Below are positions 25,223 through 36,978 of a DNA stretch of 64,000 nt, in pieces; the first letter of the stretch is position 1; each line of letters starts with the position of its first letter. This DNA is from Gaiellasilicea sp963765705 (lineage in GTDB: Bacteria > Actinomycetota > Thermoleophilia > Gaiellales > Gaiellaceae), in NCBI GenBank assembly GCA_963765705.1, contig CAVXXJ010000001.1, forward strand, positions 124,001 to 188,000. The letters are read 5' to 3'. The notes under the pieces are model-generated. The model searched no databases, was not told the origin of the DNA, and saw nothing but the letters and a program-made list of their open reading frames with translations. A program made the position numbers and the translations under genes.

Positions 25223-26175
25223 TAGAGGCGCTCAGCGTACGACAGCGCGAAGCGGTCGGTCATCCCGGAGACAAAGGCGCGGATGTCGTCTTCGGAGTCG
25301 CCGCGCTCCACCAGGTGGTCGAAGATCTTCGTGATCGCCGCATAGGCCCGGTCGTGCTCACCGCGGGCGTGCTCGCCGAGGTAGACGCGCTCGAACATGA
25401 ACGAGCGGAGCGCGAGCATCGCCGTGCCGACGTCCTCGCTCTGGGCGATGTCGCCGGCGCGTTCGGAGGTCTCGATCAGGTCGCGCACGAGCGTGTCGAT
25501 CCGGCTCGAGCCGGTCTCGCCGAGCAGCTCGAGCTCGGCGCGCGGGAGGTCGCCGGCCGTCAGCAGCCCCCAGCGGATCGCGTCGTCGATGTCGTGGTTG
25601 ATGTAGGCGACGCGGTCGACGAGCCGCACGATCTTCGCCTCGTGCGTCCGCGGCTCCTGCGGCCCTGTGTGCGTCAGGATCCCGTCGCACACCTCGGCGG
25701 TCAGGTTCAGCTGCTGCGCGATTCGGAGCGACTGCTCGTTGTGGCGGAAGCCGCTGCCGAAGCGCTCGGCCAGGCAGCGGTCGAGCTGCTCCTCGCCGGC
25801 ATGGCCAAACGGCGGATGCCCCATGTCGTGCCCGAGCCCGATCGCCTCGGTCAGATCTTCGTTCAGTCGCAGCGCCCGCGCGACGACCCGCGCGATCCCG
25901 GTCGTCTCCAGCGTGTGCGTGATCCGGGTCCGGTAGTGGTCGCCCGCGGGGTCGATGAAGACCTGCGTCTTCCCCTTCAGGCGGCGGAACGGCTTCGAGT
26001 GGACGATCCGGTCACGGTCGCGCTGAAACGGCGTCCGGATCGCGCTCTCAGGCTCGTCGCGGAGCCGTCCGCGGGTGTCGTACGAGCGCACCGCGAGCGG
26101 CGAGAGCGCCTGCTCCTCGAGCGCGCGCATGCGGGCCTCGAAGGCGTCGGCGACTCTTCCGGCCAGCTCCGGCAT
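25222..26175 (-). CDS. dgt: Deoxyguanosinetriphosphate triphosphohydrolase-like HD protein
   Basis: HD-domain dNTPase, 317 residues, hydrolysing dNTPs to nucleoside and triphosphate. Characteristic segments: PFQRDRDRIVHSKPFRRLKGKTQVF near residues 48-72 (in two parts), the HD motif in GLGHDMGHPPFGHAGE and RITHTLE, and the FRHNEQSLR region. The length is that of the short, tetrameric dGTPase-like branch. It sits directly before dnaG, as in many actinobacteria. The ATG at 26173-26175 is unambiguous. Confidence 0.92.
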   Translation of the reverse strand: MPELAGRVADAFEARMRALEEQALSPLAVRSYDTRGRLRDEPESAIRTPFQRDRDRIVHSKPFRRLKGKTQVFIDPAGDHYRTRITHTLETTGIARVVARALRLNEDLTEAIGLGHDMGHPPFGHAGEEQLDRCLAERFGSGFRHNEQSLRIAQQLNLTAEVCDGILTHTGPQEPRTHEAKIVRLVDRVAYINHDIDDAIRWGLLTAGDLPRAELELLGETGSSRIDTLVRDLIETSERAGDIAQSEDVGTAMLALRSFMFERVYLGEHARGEHDRAYAAITKIFDHLVERGDSEDDIRAFVSGMTDRFALSYAERL

Positions 26176-26257
26176 CAGTCTCAGGGTATCCCGCCGGGCG
26201 GATCTCGCAGTCGGCCGGTTCGAGGCTGTGGAGAGCTTGTCACTGAAGCTTTACTCG

Positions 26258-26336
26258 CGGACACGTCCTCCCGAGACGTGTCCGGGGACAGTCCCCAGAC
26301 ATGTCCCTCGCGGACGTCGGCGCGTCCGGACGTCAG
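26258..26336. repeat. Cluster of palindromes, REP-like
   Basis: Within 80 bases lie a hairpin with 10-bp arms (26258-26267 and 26275-26284, seven-base loop), the palindrome GGGGACAGTCCCC (26284-26296), GACATGTC (26298-26305) and GACGTC-containing repeats to 26336. It sits between the short-chain dehydrogenase gene and dgt. The GGGGACAGTCCCC type of sequence recalls REP elements associated with RAYT transposases in other bacteria. No transposase is nearby. A terminator role is possible but there is no T-run on either side. Confidence 0.5.
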
Positions 26337-27097
26337 ATGATGATCGGAACGGTGCCGCCGTCCGCGCTCCAGGCCGCACCGGTCACGTAGGACGCCTGGT
26401 CGGAGGCGAGGAAGGCGATCACGGCGGCGATCTCCTCCGGCTCGGCGAGTCGGCCGAGCGGCCTGCCGGCGCCCACCTTCGCGAGCACCTCGTCACGCTG
26501 CTTCCCGTGCTGGCCGCCCTGCTGATCGGCGAGGCCGCCCTCGCCAAGCCAGGCCTCCGTCGCAGTGGGGCCTGGAGTGACCGCGTTGCAGCGGACCCCG
26601 TCGCCGGCGTAGGTGTCGGCGACGAGGCGTGAGAGGGAGAGCACAGCGGCCTTGGTGACCGAGTAGTGCGGCATCCCGACAGATGGCCGCTTCCCGGCGG
26701 TCGACGAGACGTTGACGATCACCCCGCGCGAGGCACGCAGATGCGGCAACGCGGCGCGCGTCGCTCGCACGAAGCTCATCACGTTCAGCTGCCACATCGA
26801 ATCCCAGTCCTCGTCGGGGACGTCCTCGAAGCGCGCCTGCACGGCGAAGCCGACGTTGTTGACGAGCACGTCGAGCCCGTCGAGCGCCTGGGCCGCCGCC
26901 TCGACGACCGTCGCCGGCGCGTCTGCTTCGGAAAGGTCGGCGCGAACGTGGAGCAGCTCGCCGATCCCCGGTGGATCGCCGCGGCCGTTGGTGACGACCC
27001 GCGCGCCCTCGCCGACGAGCAGCCGGGCCGTCTCGAGCCCGATGCCGCCGGTCGAGCCCGTGACGAGACACGCCTTCCCGCTCAGTCCGAGATCCAT
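26333..27097 (-). CDS. SDR family oxidoreductase
   Basis: Classical short-chain dehydrogenase/reductase, 254 residues. The cofactor motif TGSTGGIG is at about residues 13-20, NNVG near 86-89, and the catalytic set is in NVSS and YSVTK. An insertion of G, Q and K residues (GGLADQQGGQHGKQRDE) replaces the usual substrate loop after PGPTATEAW. It ends DGGTVPIII, typical of FabG-like enzymes. The substrate cannot be predicted. Gene starts only 19 bases from the divergent histidine-phosphatase gene. Confidence 0.88.
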   Translation of the reverse strand: MDLGLSGKACLVTGSTGGIGLETARLLVGEGARVVTNGRGDPPGIGELLHVRADLSEADAPATVVEAAAQALDGLDVLVNNVGFAVQARFEDVPDEDWDSMWQLNVMSFVRATRAALPHLRASRGVIVNVSSTAGKRPSVGMPHYSVTKAAVLSLSRLVADTYAGDGVRCNAVTPGPTATEAWLGEGGLADQQGGQHGKQRDEVLAKVGAGRPLGRLAEPEEIAAVIAFLASDQASYVTGAAWSADGGTVPIII

Positions 27098-27116
27098 CGG
27101 CGGCTAGCTTAGATGG

Positions 27117-27648
27117 ATGACCACGCTGCTCCTGGCCCGACACGGCGAGACCGACTGGAACCGTGAGCTGCGGATCCAGGGCTCGTCGGACATCGAGCTG
27201 AACGATCTCGGCCGAGCGCAGGCGCGCGGCCTCGCGCAGGAGCTCGAGCACCTCGACATCGACGCGATCTACGCGAGCGACCTCAACCGGGCGCGCGCGA
27301 CCGCCGAAGCCGTCGCAGCGAGCCACGGACTCGACGTGCGGCTCGACCCGCGCCTGCGCGAGCGGTCGTTCGGCAGCTGGGAAGGGCTCACGCGCGAGGA
27401 CATCGCCGAACTGCCCGAGGGCGCCCGCCACGACGGCGAGAGCGACGACGAGGTGCGGGAGCGCGTCGTCGAGGCAGTGCAGGCGATCGCCGACGACGCA
27501 CCCCGGTGAGCTGGTGCTGGTGGTCTCCCACGGCGGCGCCCTGAACACGCTCTGGCACCACGCGCTCGGCGAGCGAGTCGAGCGCTGGGCGAACTGCGCG
27601 GTCTACAAGCTCGCCGTGCGGGACGGCGGATACGTGGCAGTAGACTGA
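27117..27648 (+). pseudogene. Histidine phosphatase family protein (phosphoglycerate mutase-like), frameshifted
   Basis: Phosphoglycerate-mutase-superfamily phosphatase. From the ATG at 27117 the first frame encodes LLARHGETDWN (catalytic histidine) and the SDLNRARATAEA and ERSFGSWEG motifs, then stops at 27509 after 130 residues. The second catalytic histidine, in LVLVVSHGGALNTLWH, follows at once in the +1 frame, which stays open to a TGA at 27646-27648. Removing one C from the CCCC run at 27499-27503 restores a single 176-residue protein. Either a real frameshift mutation or a base-call error; as given the catalytic core is split. Confidence 0.8.
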
Positions 27649-27655
27649 GCGACCC

Positions 27656-27922
27656 GTGGACGACTACACGAACAAGTACAAGGGCGAGCAGATCGAGGTC
27701 GCGCTCTTCGGCGGCGAGTACCAGGAAGGCGTGCTGACCGCGTACTGCTCGATCGAGGACGTCCCGCACATCGAGCTGAACGGCCACATCCTCGTGCCGC
27801 TCCAGAACGTCGCGTCGCTCCACTGCTCCAGCCGCTGCGACGCACCGGAGCCGGACTGGCCGCCGCGCGGGCTCGGCGAGGACGACCGCGACGGCCTCGG
27901 CGACGGCGACGACGACGCCTAG
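27656..27922 (+). CDS. Hypothetical protein
   Basis: Unrecognised 88-residue protein beginning at GTG 27656, eight bases after the phosphatase gene. The N-terminal 55 residues look like a small beta-barrel (EQIEVALFGGEYQEGVLTAY) and include two cysteine-containing segments; the C-terminus is a run of acidic residues (DGLGDGDDDA). GC at third positions is high and the frame is bounded by genes on both sides, which supports its being real. No function proposed. Confidence 0.55.
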   Translation: MDDYTNKYKGEQIEVALFGGEYQEGVLTAYCSIEDVPHIELNGHILVPLQNVASLHCSSRCDAPEPDWPPRGLGEDDRDGLGDGDDDA

Positions 27923-27997
27923 CTGATGCACTGATGCGGCTCGCGGCCGCCCGGAATCTCGCTCAAGGCGTGGCTGCTCACGCTCGCGATCGCTGCC

Positions 27998-28744
27998 TTG
28001 CTCGGCGCGATCGGCTGGGCGCTCGGCGGCTACCAGGCAGCTTCGCTCTTCGCGTTCTGCGCGCTGCTCGCCGCGCTCGCGGTCTACGCGTACGCCGACC
28101 GTGCGCTGCTCGGCATGCTGGGCGCCCGCGAGTACGCGCTGGCCGAGGATCCGATCCTGCGCTCCACGGTCGACGCGCTCTCGGCCAAGCTCGGCATCGT
28201 GCCGCCGAAGCTCTATCTGATCCCCGACGGCTTTCCGCGCGCGCTCGCCGCCGGCCGCGGCCCGAGTGGGTCCGCGCTGGCCGTCTCCACCGGCCTCCTC
28301 GGGGCACTGAGCCCGGCACAGCTCGAGGGAGTGCTCGCACACGAGTTGGCGCACGTGCGCAGCCGCGACGTCCTGGTCCAGACCTCGGCCGTGCTGCTCG
28401 CAGTCCTGCTCGTCGACGTCTCGCGGCTCGGCGGCTGGTTCGAGCGCGCGCTCCTCGCCGTCCTCGGCCCGGTCGCGGCGGCTTTCGTCCACCTCTTGCT
28501 CTCGCCCAAGCGCGAGCTCGCCGCGGACCGTGCCGCGGCCGGCCTGTGCGGCTCGGCGGACGGGCTCCTGGAGGCACTGGTGCGCCTCGATCGCGCCAGC
28601 GACCTGGTCTCGTTCCGGGCGAGCCCGGCCACCGAGCCGCTCTACACGGTCAACCCGTTCGCCGAGGAGGGTCTCGCGGCGCTGTTCGTCACGCACCCGC
28701 CGCTCGAACGGCGGCTCGCCGCGCTACGCGGGGTCGTCCGGTAG
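27998..28744 (+). CDS. M48 family metalloprotease (HtpX-like)
   Basis: Membrane zinc protease of the HtpX/M48 family, 248 residues from TTG 27998. The zinc motif is LAHELAHVRSRD near residues 113-124 and the third ligand lies in KRELAADRAAAG; membrane helices are at the N-terminus and around residues 130-175. The open frame continues upstream to 27935 with the family-like stretch SLKAWLLTLAIAALLG but no start codon; an ATG at 27934 is in another frame and would join it if one base near 27957-27958 were removed. A one-base insertion is therefore suspected and the true protein is probably about 269 residues. Confidence 0.82.
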   Translation: MLGAIGWALGGYQAASLFAFCALLAALAVYAYADRALLGMLGAREYALAEDPILRSTVDALSAKLGIVPPKLYLIPDGFPRALAAGRGPSGSALAVSTGLLGALSPAQLEGVLAHELAHVRSRDVLVQTSAVLLAVLLVDVSRLGGWFERALLAVLGPVAAAFVHLLLSPKRELAADRAAAGLCGSADGLLEALVRLDRASDLVSFRASPATEPLYTVNPFAEEGLAALFVTHPPLERRLAALRGVVR

Positions 28745-29263
28745 CAGCGACCACATCGTCACGTCTCTGCGCTCGCCGCGTTGCTCCATCCACGCGCGCA
28801 GCACGCCCTCTCGCGTGAAGCCGCATTTCTCGGCGACACGCTCGGAGCCGACGTTGCCCGGGAACGTCCCGAGCTGCATGCGCGGCACTCCGAGCTCGTC
28901 GAACGCCCACGCGCAGAGCAACTTGACCGCCCTCGGGACGTAGCCGCGGCCGCGATGTTCTGGAGCCGCCCAGTAGCCGAGCTCGCCGGTCCTGCCGTGC
29001 AGCCAGAGCGTGATCGCGGCGGCGAGCTCGCCGCTCGAGCGCTCCACGACTGCGAGCGGCGCCACGCCATCCGACCAGGCGGTCGCGCAGCGCCGGAGCC
29101 ATGCGCGCGCGTCTTCTTCGGTGTACGGCGAGGGCACGGTCGTCCAGCGGGCCGTCTCCGGGTCGTTGCAGGCGGCGACGATCTCAGGCACGTCGTGGCC
29201 ACGCCACGGCCGCAGCACGATGAGCTCGTCCCCGAGCGGGGGATCCGGCGGGCGTAGCTCCAT
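28724..29263 (-). CDS. GNAT family N-acetyltransferase (RimJ/RimL type)
   Basis: Acetyl-CoA-dependent acyltransferase, 179 residues. The acetyl-CoA loop is in APEHRGRGYVPRAVKLL near residues 100-116; LRPWRGHDVPEIVAACNDPE at the N-terminus and EKCGFTREGVLR near the C-terminus mark the RimJ/RimL/SpeG-like group, which acetylate protein N-termini, antibiotics or polyamines. The 3' end overlaps that of the M48 gene by 21 bases. Its start lies only 29 bases downstream of the rRNA operon terminator, leaving little room for its own promoter. Confidence 0.85.
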   Translation of the reverse strand: MELRPPDPPLGDELIVLRPWRGHDVPEIVAACNDPETARWTTVPSPYTEEDARAWLRRCATAWSDGVAPLAVVERSSGELAAAITLWLHGRTGELGYWAAPEHRGRGYVPRAVKLLCAWAFDELGVPRMQLGTFPGNVGSERVAEKCGFTREGVLRAWMEQRGERRDVTMWSLLPDDPA

Positions 29264-29291
29264 TCCCGCCGGATTCTAGGCGGGAAACACA

Positions 29292-29317
29292 AGGAGGGCC
29301 GCTCGCGCGGCCCTCCT
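29292..29317 (-). terminator. Intrinsic terminator of the rRNA operon
   Basis: Perfect 11-bp stem, AGGAGGGCCGC (29292-29302) and GCGGCCCTCCT (29307-29317), with a four-base loop. On the minus-strand transcript it follows the 5S rRNA by about nine bases and is trailed by TTGTGTTTCCC. This is the expected position for ending the rRNA operon. Confidence 0.85.
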
Positions 29318-29325
29318 GAGAATAA

Positions 29326-29442
29326 TTCGGCGGCGTCCTACTCTCCCGGGGGCTTGCGCCCCGAGTACCATCGGCGCTGTCGGGCTTAACTGCTCTGTTC
29401 GGAATGGGAAGAGGTGTACCCCCGACGCTATGACCGCCGAAA
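29326..29442 (-). rRNA. rrf: 5S ribosomal RNA
   Basis: The minus strand reads TTTCGGCGGTCATAGCG at the 5' end and ends with GGACGCCGCCGAAT, forming helix I; the central CATTCCGAACAGAGCAGTTAAG is split here as CCATTCCGAACAGAG and AGTTAAGC, both universal 5S elements. About 117 nt, third gene of the rRNA operon. Ends are estimated to within a few bases. Confidence 0.95.
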
Positions 29443-29466
29443 TTGTCGAAGTCCGCCTGTTACGCG

Positions 29467-29503
29467 GCACCTTCAAAACTCCATAGCGAAACACGAGTGT
29501 TCT
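29467..29503 (-). other. 23S rRNA processing stem, 3' side
   Basis: This spacer segment between 23S and 5S is complementary to 32503-32541 in the 16S-23S spacer, with a shared core of CTATGGAGTTTT. The two flank the 23S gene and would pair to give the long stem cut by RNase III. Pairing is seen directly in the sequence; the enzyme is established knowledge. Confidence 0.75.
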
Positions 29504-29507
29504 AAAT

Positions 29508-32498
<2,991 letters not shown>

Positions 32499-32784
32499 AG
32501 TAAGAACACGTTGTGTTGTCGCTATGGAGTTTTCAAGGTGCACGCAGGCCGGCGGCCCGCCGTACGAGAAATACCGCACCACTGCCGGTAGCCGGCACAG
32601 CACGGTCTCTCAAAACTCAACAGCGTACGGTGCGCAATCGCTGACAAGCGATTGCTTGCCAGAGACATTGCCTTACATCGAGGTCGACGTGATTTCTAGG
32701 CGAACCGAGTCATCGGACGGAGACTCCCGAAGGATCCACATCAACGAGCTCGGCGCCTACCGGGATAATTGCCCCGGTATCCCT
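32499..32784 (-). other. 16S-23S internal transcribed spacer, no tRNA
   Basis: The 286-base spacer contains no tRNA-Ile or tRNA-Ala cloverleaf on either strand. It holds the 5' side of the 23S processing stem (32503-32541) and the 3' side of the 16S processing stem (32604-32629). A hairpin near 32758-32785 (ACCGGGATAAT/CCCCGGTATCCC region) lies close to the 16S end. Nothing else is evident. Confidence 0.8.
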
Positions 32785-34336
<1,552 letters not shown>

Positions 34337-34527
34337 ATTGTTTGCCCATAGATGCAGCCAAGAAACGACTGCGGGCAATCTTTCGCTTCGAGCTTGAGCT
34401 CAAAGTGTCTTCCGCACCGCTACCGAAGTAGCGGAGGGTCGACGGGTTTTAGTTGAAGCCTCACCCCATCTCACAGACCAGGCCGTTGAAGGCTGAAGCC
34501 GGCGAGAGGATGAGGTCTCGACGTAAA

Positions 34528-34553
34528 CGCACGCTGTTGAGTTTTCAAAGACC
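34528..34553 (-). other. 16S rRNA processing stem, 5' side
   Basis: The segment is complementary at 23 of 26 positions to 32604-32629 in the 16S-23S spacer, both built around AAAACTCAACAGCG. They flank the 16S gene and would form the RNase III stem of the precursor. Confidence 0.8.
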
Positions 34554-34575
34554 AGTGCCACTGCGGTAGCGGCGT

Positions 34576-34604
34576 AAAAAAAGCCTCCGACTCGCGCCAG
34601 AGGC
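34576..34604 (-). terminator. Intrinsic terminator-like hairpin in the 16S leader
   Basis: Stem GCCTCTGG (34597-34604 on the minus strand) with TCGGAGGC (34583-34590), six-base loop, followed at once by seven T residues (34576-34582). All the parts of an intrinsic terminator are present. It lies downstream of the rRNA promoter and upstream of 16S, so it must be bypassed by rRNA transcription, or it ends readthrough from tyrS. See findings. Confidence 0.75.
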
Positions 34605-34710
34605 CTCCAAAGCTTGTGGTGCTGATCGTATCCGATCGAGGCTTGGAGACGCTCCGGTTCGTCGCGGGACAGGGACTTTGCTGCACCACCCCTTGCAGAG
34701 CGGCCGAGGA

Positions 34711-34739
34711 ACAGTAGCAAACCCAGACCGCACTGTCAA
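34711..34739 (-). promoter_or_regulatory. rRNA operon promoter
   Basis: Minus strand TTGACA (34734-34739), 17-base spacer, TACTGT (34711-34716). The -35 element is a perfect consensus and the spacing is ideal. It begins just after the tyrS stop codon and is the only strong promoter found ahead of the 16S gene, about 375 bases upstream of it. Confidence 0.8.
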
Positions 34740-34744
34740 GCGGT

Positions 34745-35896
34745 TTACCGCAGTCTGGCGAAGCGGCGCTTGCCCGCCTGCAGCGTCTTGTCGACGAGCT
34801 CGGCGCGCGGAACGTCGAGCTCGGTCACCGCGGCGCCGTCCACCTTCACCCCACCCTGCCCGATCAGCCGCCGGGCCTCGCTCGTCGAGAGCCCGAACGC
34901 GGACGCGAGCAGAGCCGGCAAATGCACCGGATCGCCCGCGGGAAGCGGGATCTCGGGCACGTCCTCGTCGTCTGGCGCCTGGCCCTCGCGCACGACGCGG
35001 GTGAAGTGCGCCTCGGCCTTCGCAGCCCCCTCCTCCCCGTGCGAGCGGGCGACGATCGCGCGCGCCAGCGCCAGCTTCGCCTCCATCGGCTCGCCGGCCG
35101 GCACCTCGCGCTCGAGCACGAGCCGGTACCACTCAGTCAGCTGCGCGTCAGGAATCCGCATCGCGCGGCCGAACTGCTCCTCCGGCGGCGCGGTCAGCGG
35201 GATGTTGTTGCCGAGCGACGAGCTCATCTTCTCGCCGTCCCACGAGAGCAGGAGCGGCGTCGTCAGCACGACCTGTGGCTCGAGGCCGTACGCCTGCATC
35301 ACCGTCCGGCCCGCGAGCAGGTTGTAGAGCTGGTCGGTGCCGCCGAGCTCGACATCGGCCTCGACCGCAACCGAGTCGTAGGCCTGCATCAGCGGGTACA
35401 GGAGCTCCGAGACGGAGATCGGCTCCTGGGCGGCCATCCGCTTGCTGAAGTCGTCTCGCTCGAGGATCTGCGCCATCGTCGTCGTCCGGGTCAGCCGGAT
35501 CACGTCGGCGAAGTCGAGCTTCGCGAGCCATTCGCTGTTGAAACGGACCTCGGTCTTGTCCCGGTCGACGATCTGGAACGCCTGCTCGACGTACGTCTTC
35601 GCGTTCGCGTCGATCTCCTCGTCGGAGAGAATCGGGCGCTCGGCCGAGCGCCCGGACGGGTCGCCGATCCTCGTCGTGTAGTCGCCGACGATGAAGACGC
35701 CGACATGGCCGGCGTCCTGGAACGCGCGCATCCGCTGCAGCGGGATGCCGCGGCCGACGTGGATGTCCGGCGAGGTGACGTCGATGCCGAGCTTGACGCG
35801 GAGCGGCCGGCCGAGCTTCAGCTTCTCCTCGAGCCCGCCCGCCGGGAGGACGTCGACGGCGTTGCGGGTGAGGGTCTCGATCGCCGTCTCGGTCAT
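34745..35896 (-). CDS. tyrS: Tyrosine--tRNA ligase
   Basis: Class I aminoacyl-tRNA synthetase, 383 residues from the ATG at 35894-35896. The HIGH-type motif is HVGRGIP near residues 47-53, GDYTTRIGDPSGR follows, and the KMSKS-type loop reads KMSSS. An S4 RNA-binding domain ends the protein (LSTSEARRLIGQGGVKVDG). The ATG overlaps a TGA at 35893-35895 that would be the natural stop of the upstream hydroxy-acid oxidase gene. The length fits the shorter bacterial TyrS group with VGRG in place of HIGH. Confidence 0.93.
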   Translation of the reverse strand: MTETAIETLTRNAVDVLPAGGLEEKLKLGRPLRVKLGIDVTSPDIHVGRGIPLQRMRAFQDAGHVGVFIVGDYTTRIGDPSGRSAERPILSDEEIDANAKTYVEQAFQIVDRDKTEVRFNSEWLAKLDFADVIRLTRTTTMAQILERDDFSKRMAAQEPISVSELLYPLMQAYDSVAVEADVELGGTDQLYNLLAGRTVMQAYGLEPQVVLTTPLLLSWDGEKMSSSLGNNIPLTAPPEEQFGRAMRIPDAQLTEWYRLVLEREVPAGEPMEAKLALARAIVARSHGEEGAAKAEAHFTRVVREGQAPDDEDVPEIPLPAGDPVHLPALLASAFGLSTSEARRLIGQGGVKVDGAAVTELDVPRAELVDKTLQAGKRRFARLR

Positions 35897-36971
35897 TGGC
35901 CGCCGATCGTACCGAGGTGGCTCGCGGAGACGTCCGCGGGCGACGGCAGCCGCAGAGCGCCAGCGCCAGCTCGATCTCGTCGCGCAGCAGCTGGAGCACG
36001 CGCGTCGCGCCCGCCTCGCCGTCGCAGGAGAGCCCCCAGAGCGGCGCGCGGCCGGCGAGGACGGCGCGGGCGCCGAGAGCGAGCGCCTTGACGACGTCGG
36101 AGCCCCTCCGGATCCCGCCGTCCACGTACACCTCCATCCGGCCGGCGACGGCGGCCACGATCTCAGGAAGCAGGTCCGCGGTCGGCGCGACGGCGTCGAG
36201 CTGGCGGCCACCGTGGTTCGAGACGACGATCGCGTCGAGCCCGTGCTCGCAGGCGAGCGCCGCGTCCTCGGCGGTCTGGACGCCCTTCAGGACGAGCGGC
36301 AGCGGCGCGAGCGAGCGCAGCTCGTCGAGGTCGTCCCACGTCAGAGAGGCGTCGATCGCGGCGAGCATCTCGACCGGCGTCGCGCCCTCCCAGCCCTCGA
36401 CCGTCGCCAGGCTCGGCACCCTGATCTCCTCCGGCACCCGGAAGCCCGTCCGCAGGTCGCGCTCGCGCCGGCCGAGCCGCGGCGCGTCGACGGTGAGCAC
36501 GATCGCGCCGTAGCCGTGCTCGGCGGCCTGCTCGACGAGGGCGCGCGTGACGCTGCGGTCGCGGAAGACGTAGAGCTGGAACCAGCGCGGCGCCCCCGGT
36601 GCAGCAGCCGCCACCTCCTCCGGAGTCGCCGTGGCCATGGTCGAAAGGCACATCAGCGTTCCCGCAGCCGCTGCCGCCCGCGCCATGCCCGGCTCGCCGT
36701 CGGGGTGCGCGAAACGCTGGAGCGCGGTCGGCGCGACGAGCAGCGGCATCGAGACGGGCGTGCCGAGGACGGTCGTCCCGGTCGTCACCGCAGTGACGTC
36801 GACGAGCACGCGCGGCCGGAGGCTCAGCCGATCCCACGCCGCGACGTTGCCCGCGAGCACGCGCTCGTCACCGGCGCCCCCGGCGTAGTAGCCGAAGGCG
36901 CCGGGCTCGAGCCGCGACTCCGCGAGACGTTCGAAGTCGGCGACGCAGACGGGCTCCACGCCGCCGACCAT
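35893..36971 (-). CDS. FMN-dependent alpha-hydroxy acid oxidase/dehydrogenase (3' frameshift)
   Basis: Lactate/glycolate oxidase family flavoenzyme, about 359 residues when repaired, starting at ATG 36969-36971. Family motifs include GYYAGGAGDE, the FMN phosphate region and the catalytic histidine-arginine in VVSNHGGRQLD, and YVDGGIRRGSDVVKALALGA. Just before the end, near 35941-35946, the frame appears to lose one base: as given it reads out of frame through tyrS to 35148, whereas the alternative frame gives SPADVSASHLGTIGGQ and a TGA overlapping the tyrS ATG, matching the overlaps seen elsewhere. The catalytic part is intact. Confidence 0.82.
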
Positions 36972-36978
36972 ATCTCGC

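Larger units (their letters stand above)
34337..34744 (-). other. rRNA operon leader and promoter region
   Basis: The 408 bases between tyrS and 16S hold, in transcription order, a sigma-70-type promoter (34711-34739), about 100 bases with imperfect stems, an intrinsic-terminator-like hairpin (34576-34604), the 5' side of the 16S processing stem (34528-34553) and a final structured part with a hairpin (GATTGCCC/GGGCAAACAATC near 34324-34380). No protein-coding gene is apparent. Confidence 0.75.

Noticed and set aside
29281..29292. Half-site GAAACACAA next to the rRNA terminator, like the 8685-8773 palindromes
   Set aside because: Only one half is present without symmetry, and it is explained as the terminator tail.
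34671..34695. T-box-like sequence (AGGGGTGGTGCAGC ... GTCCCT on the minus strand) near tyrS
   Set aside because: It lies downstream of tyrS, only about 15 bases after the rRNA promoter, with no room for Stem I or a specifier loop. A T-box riboswitch would have to precede tyrS.
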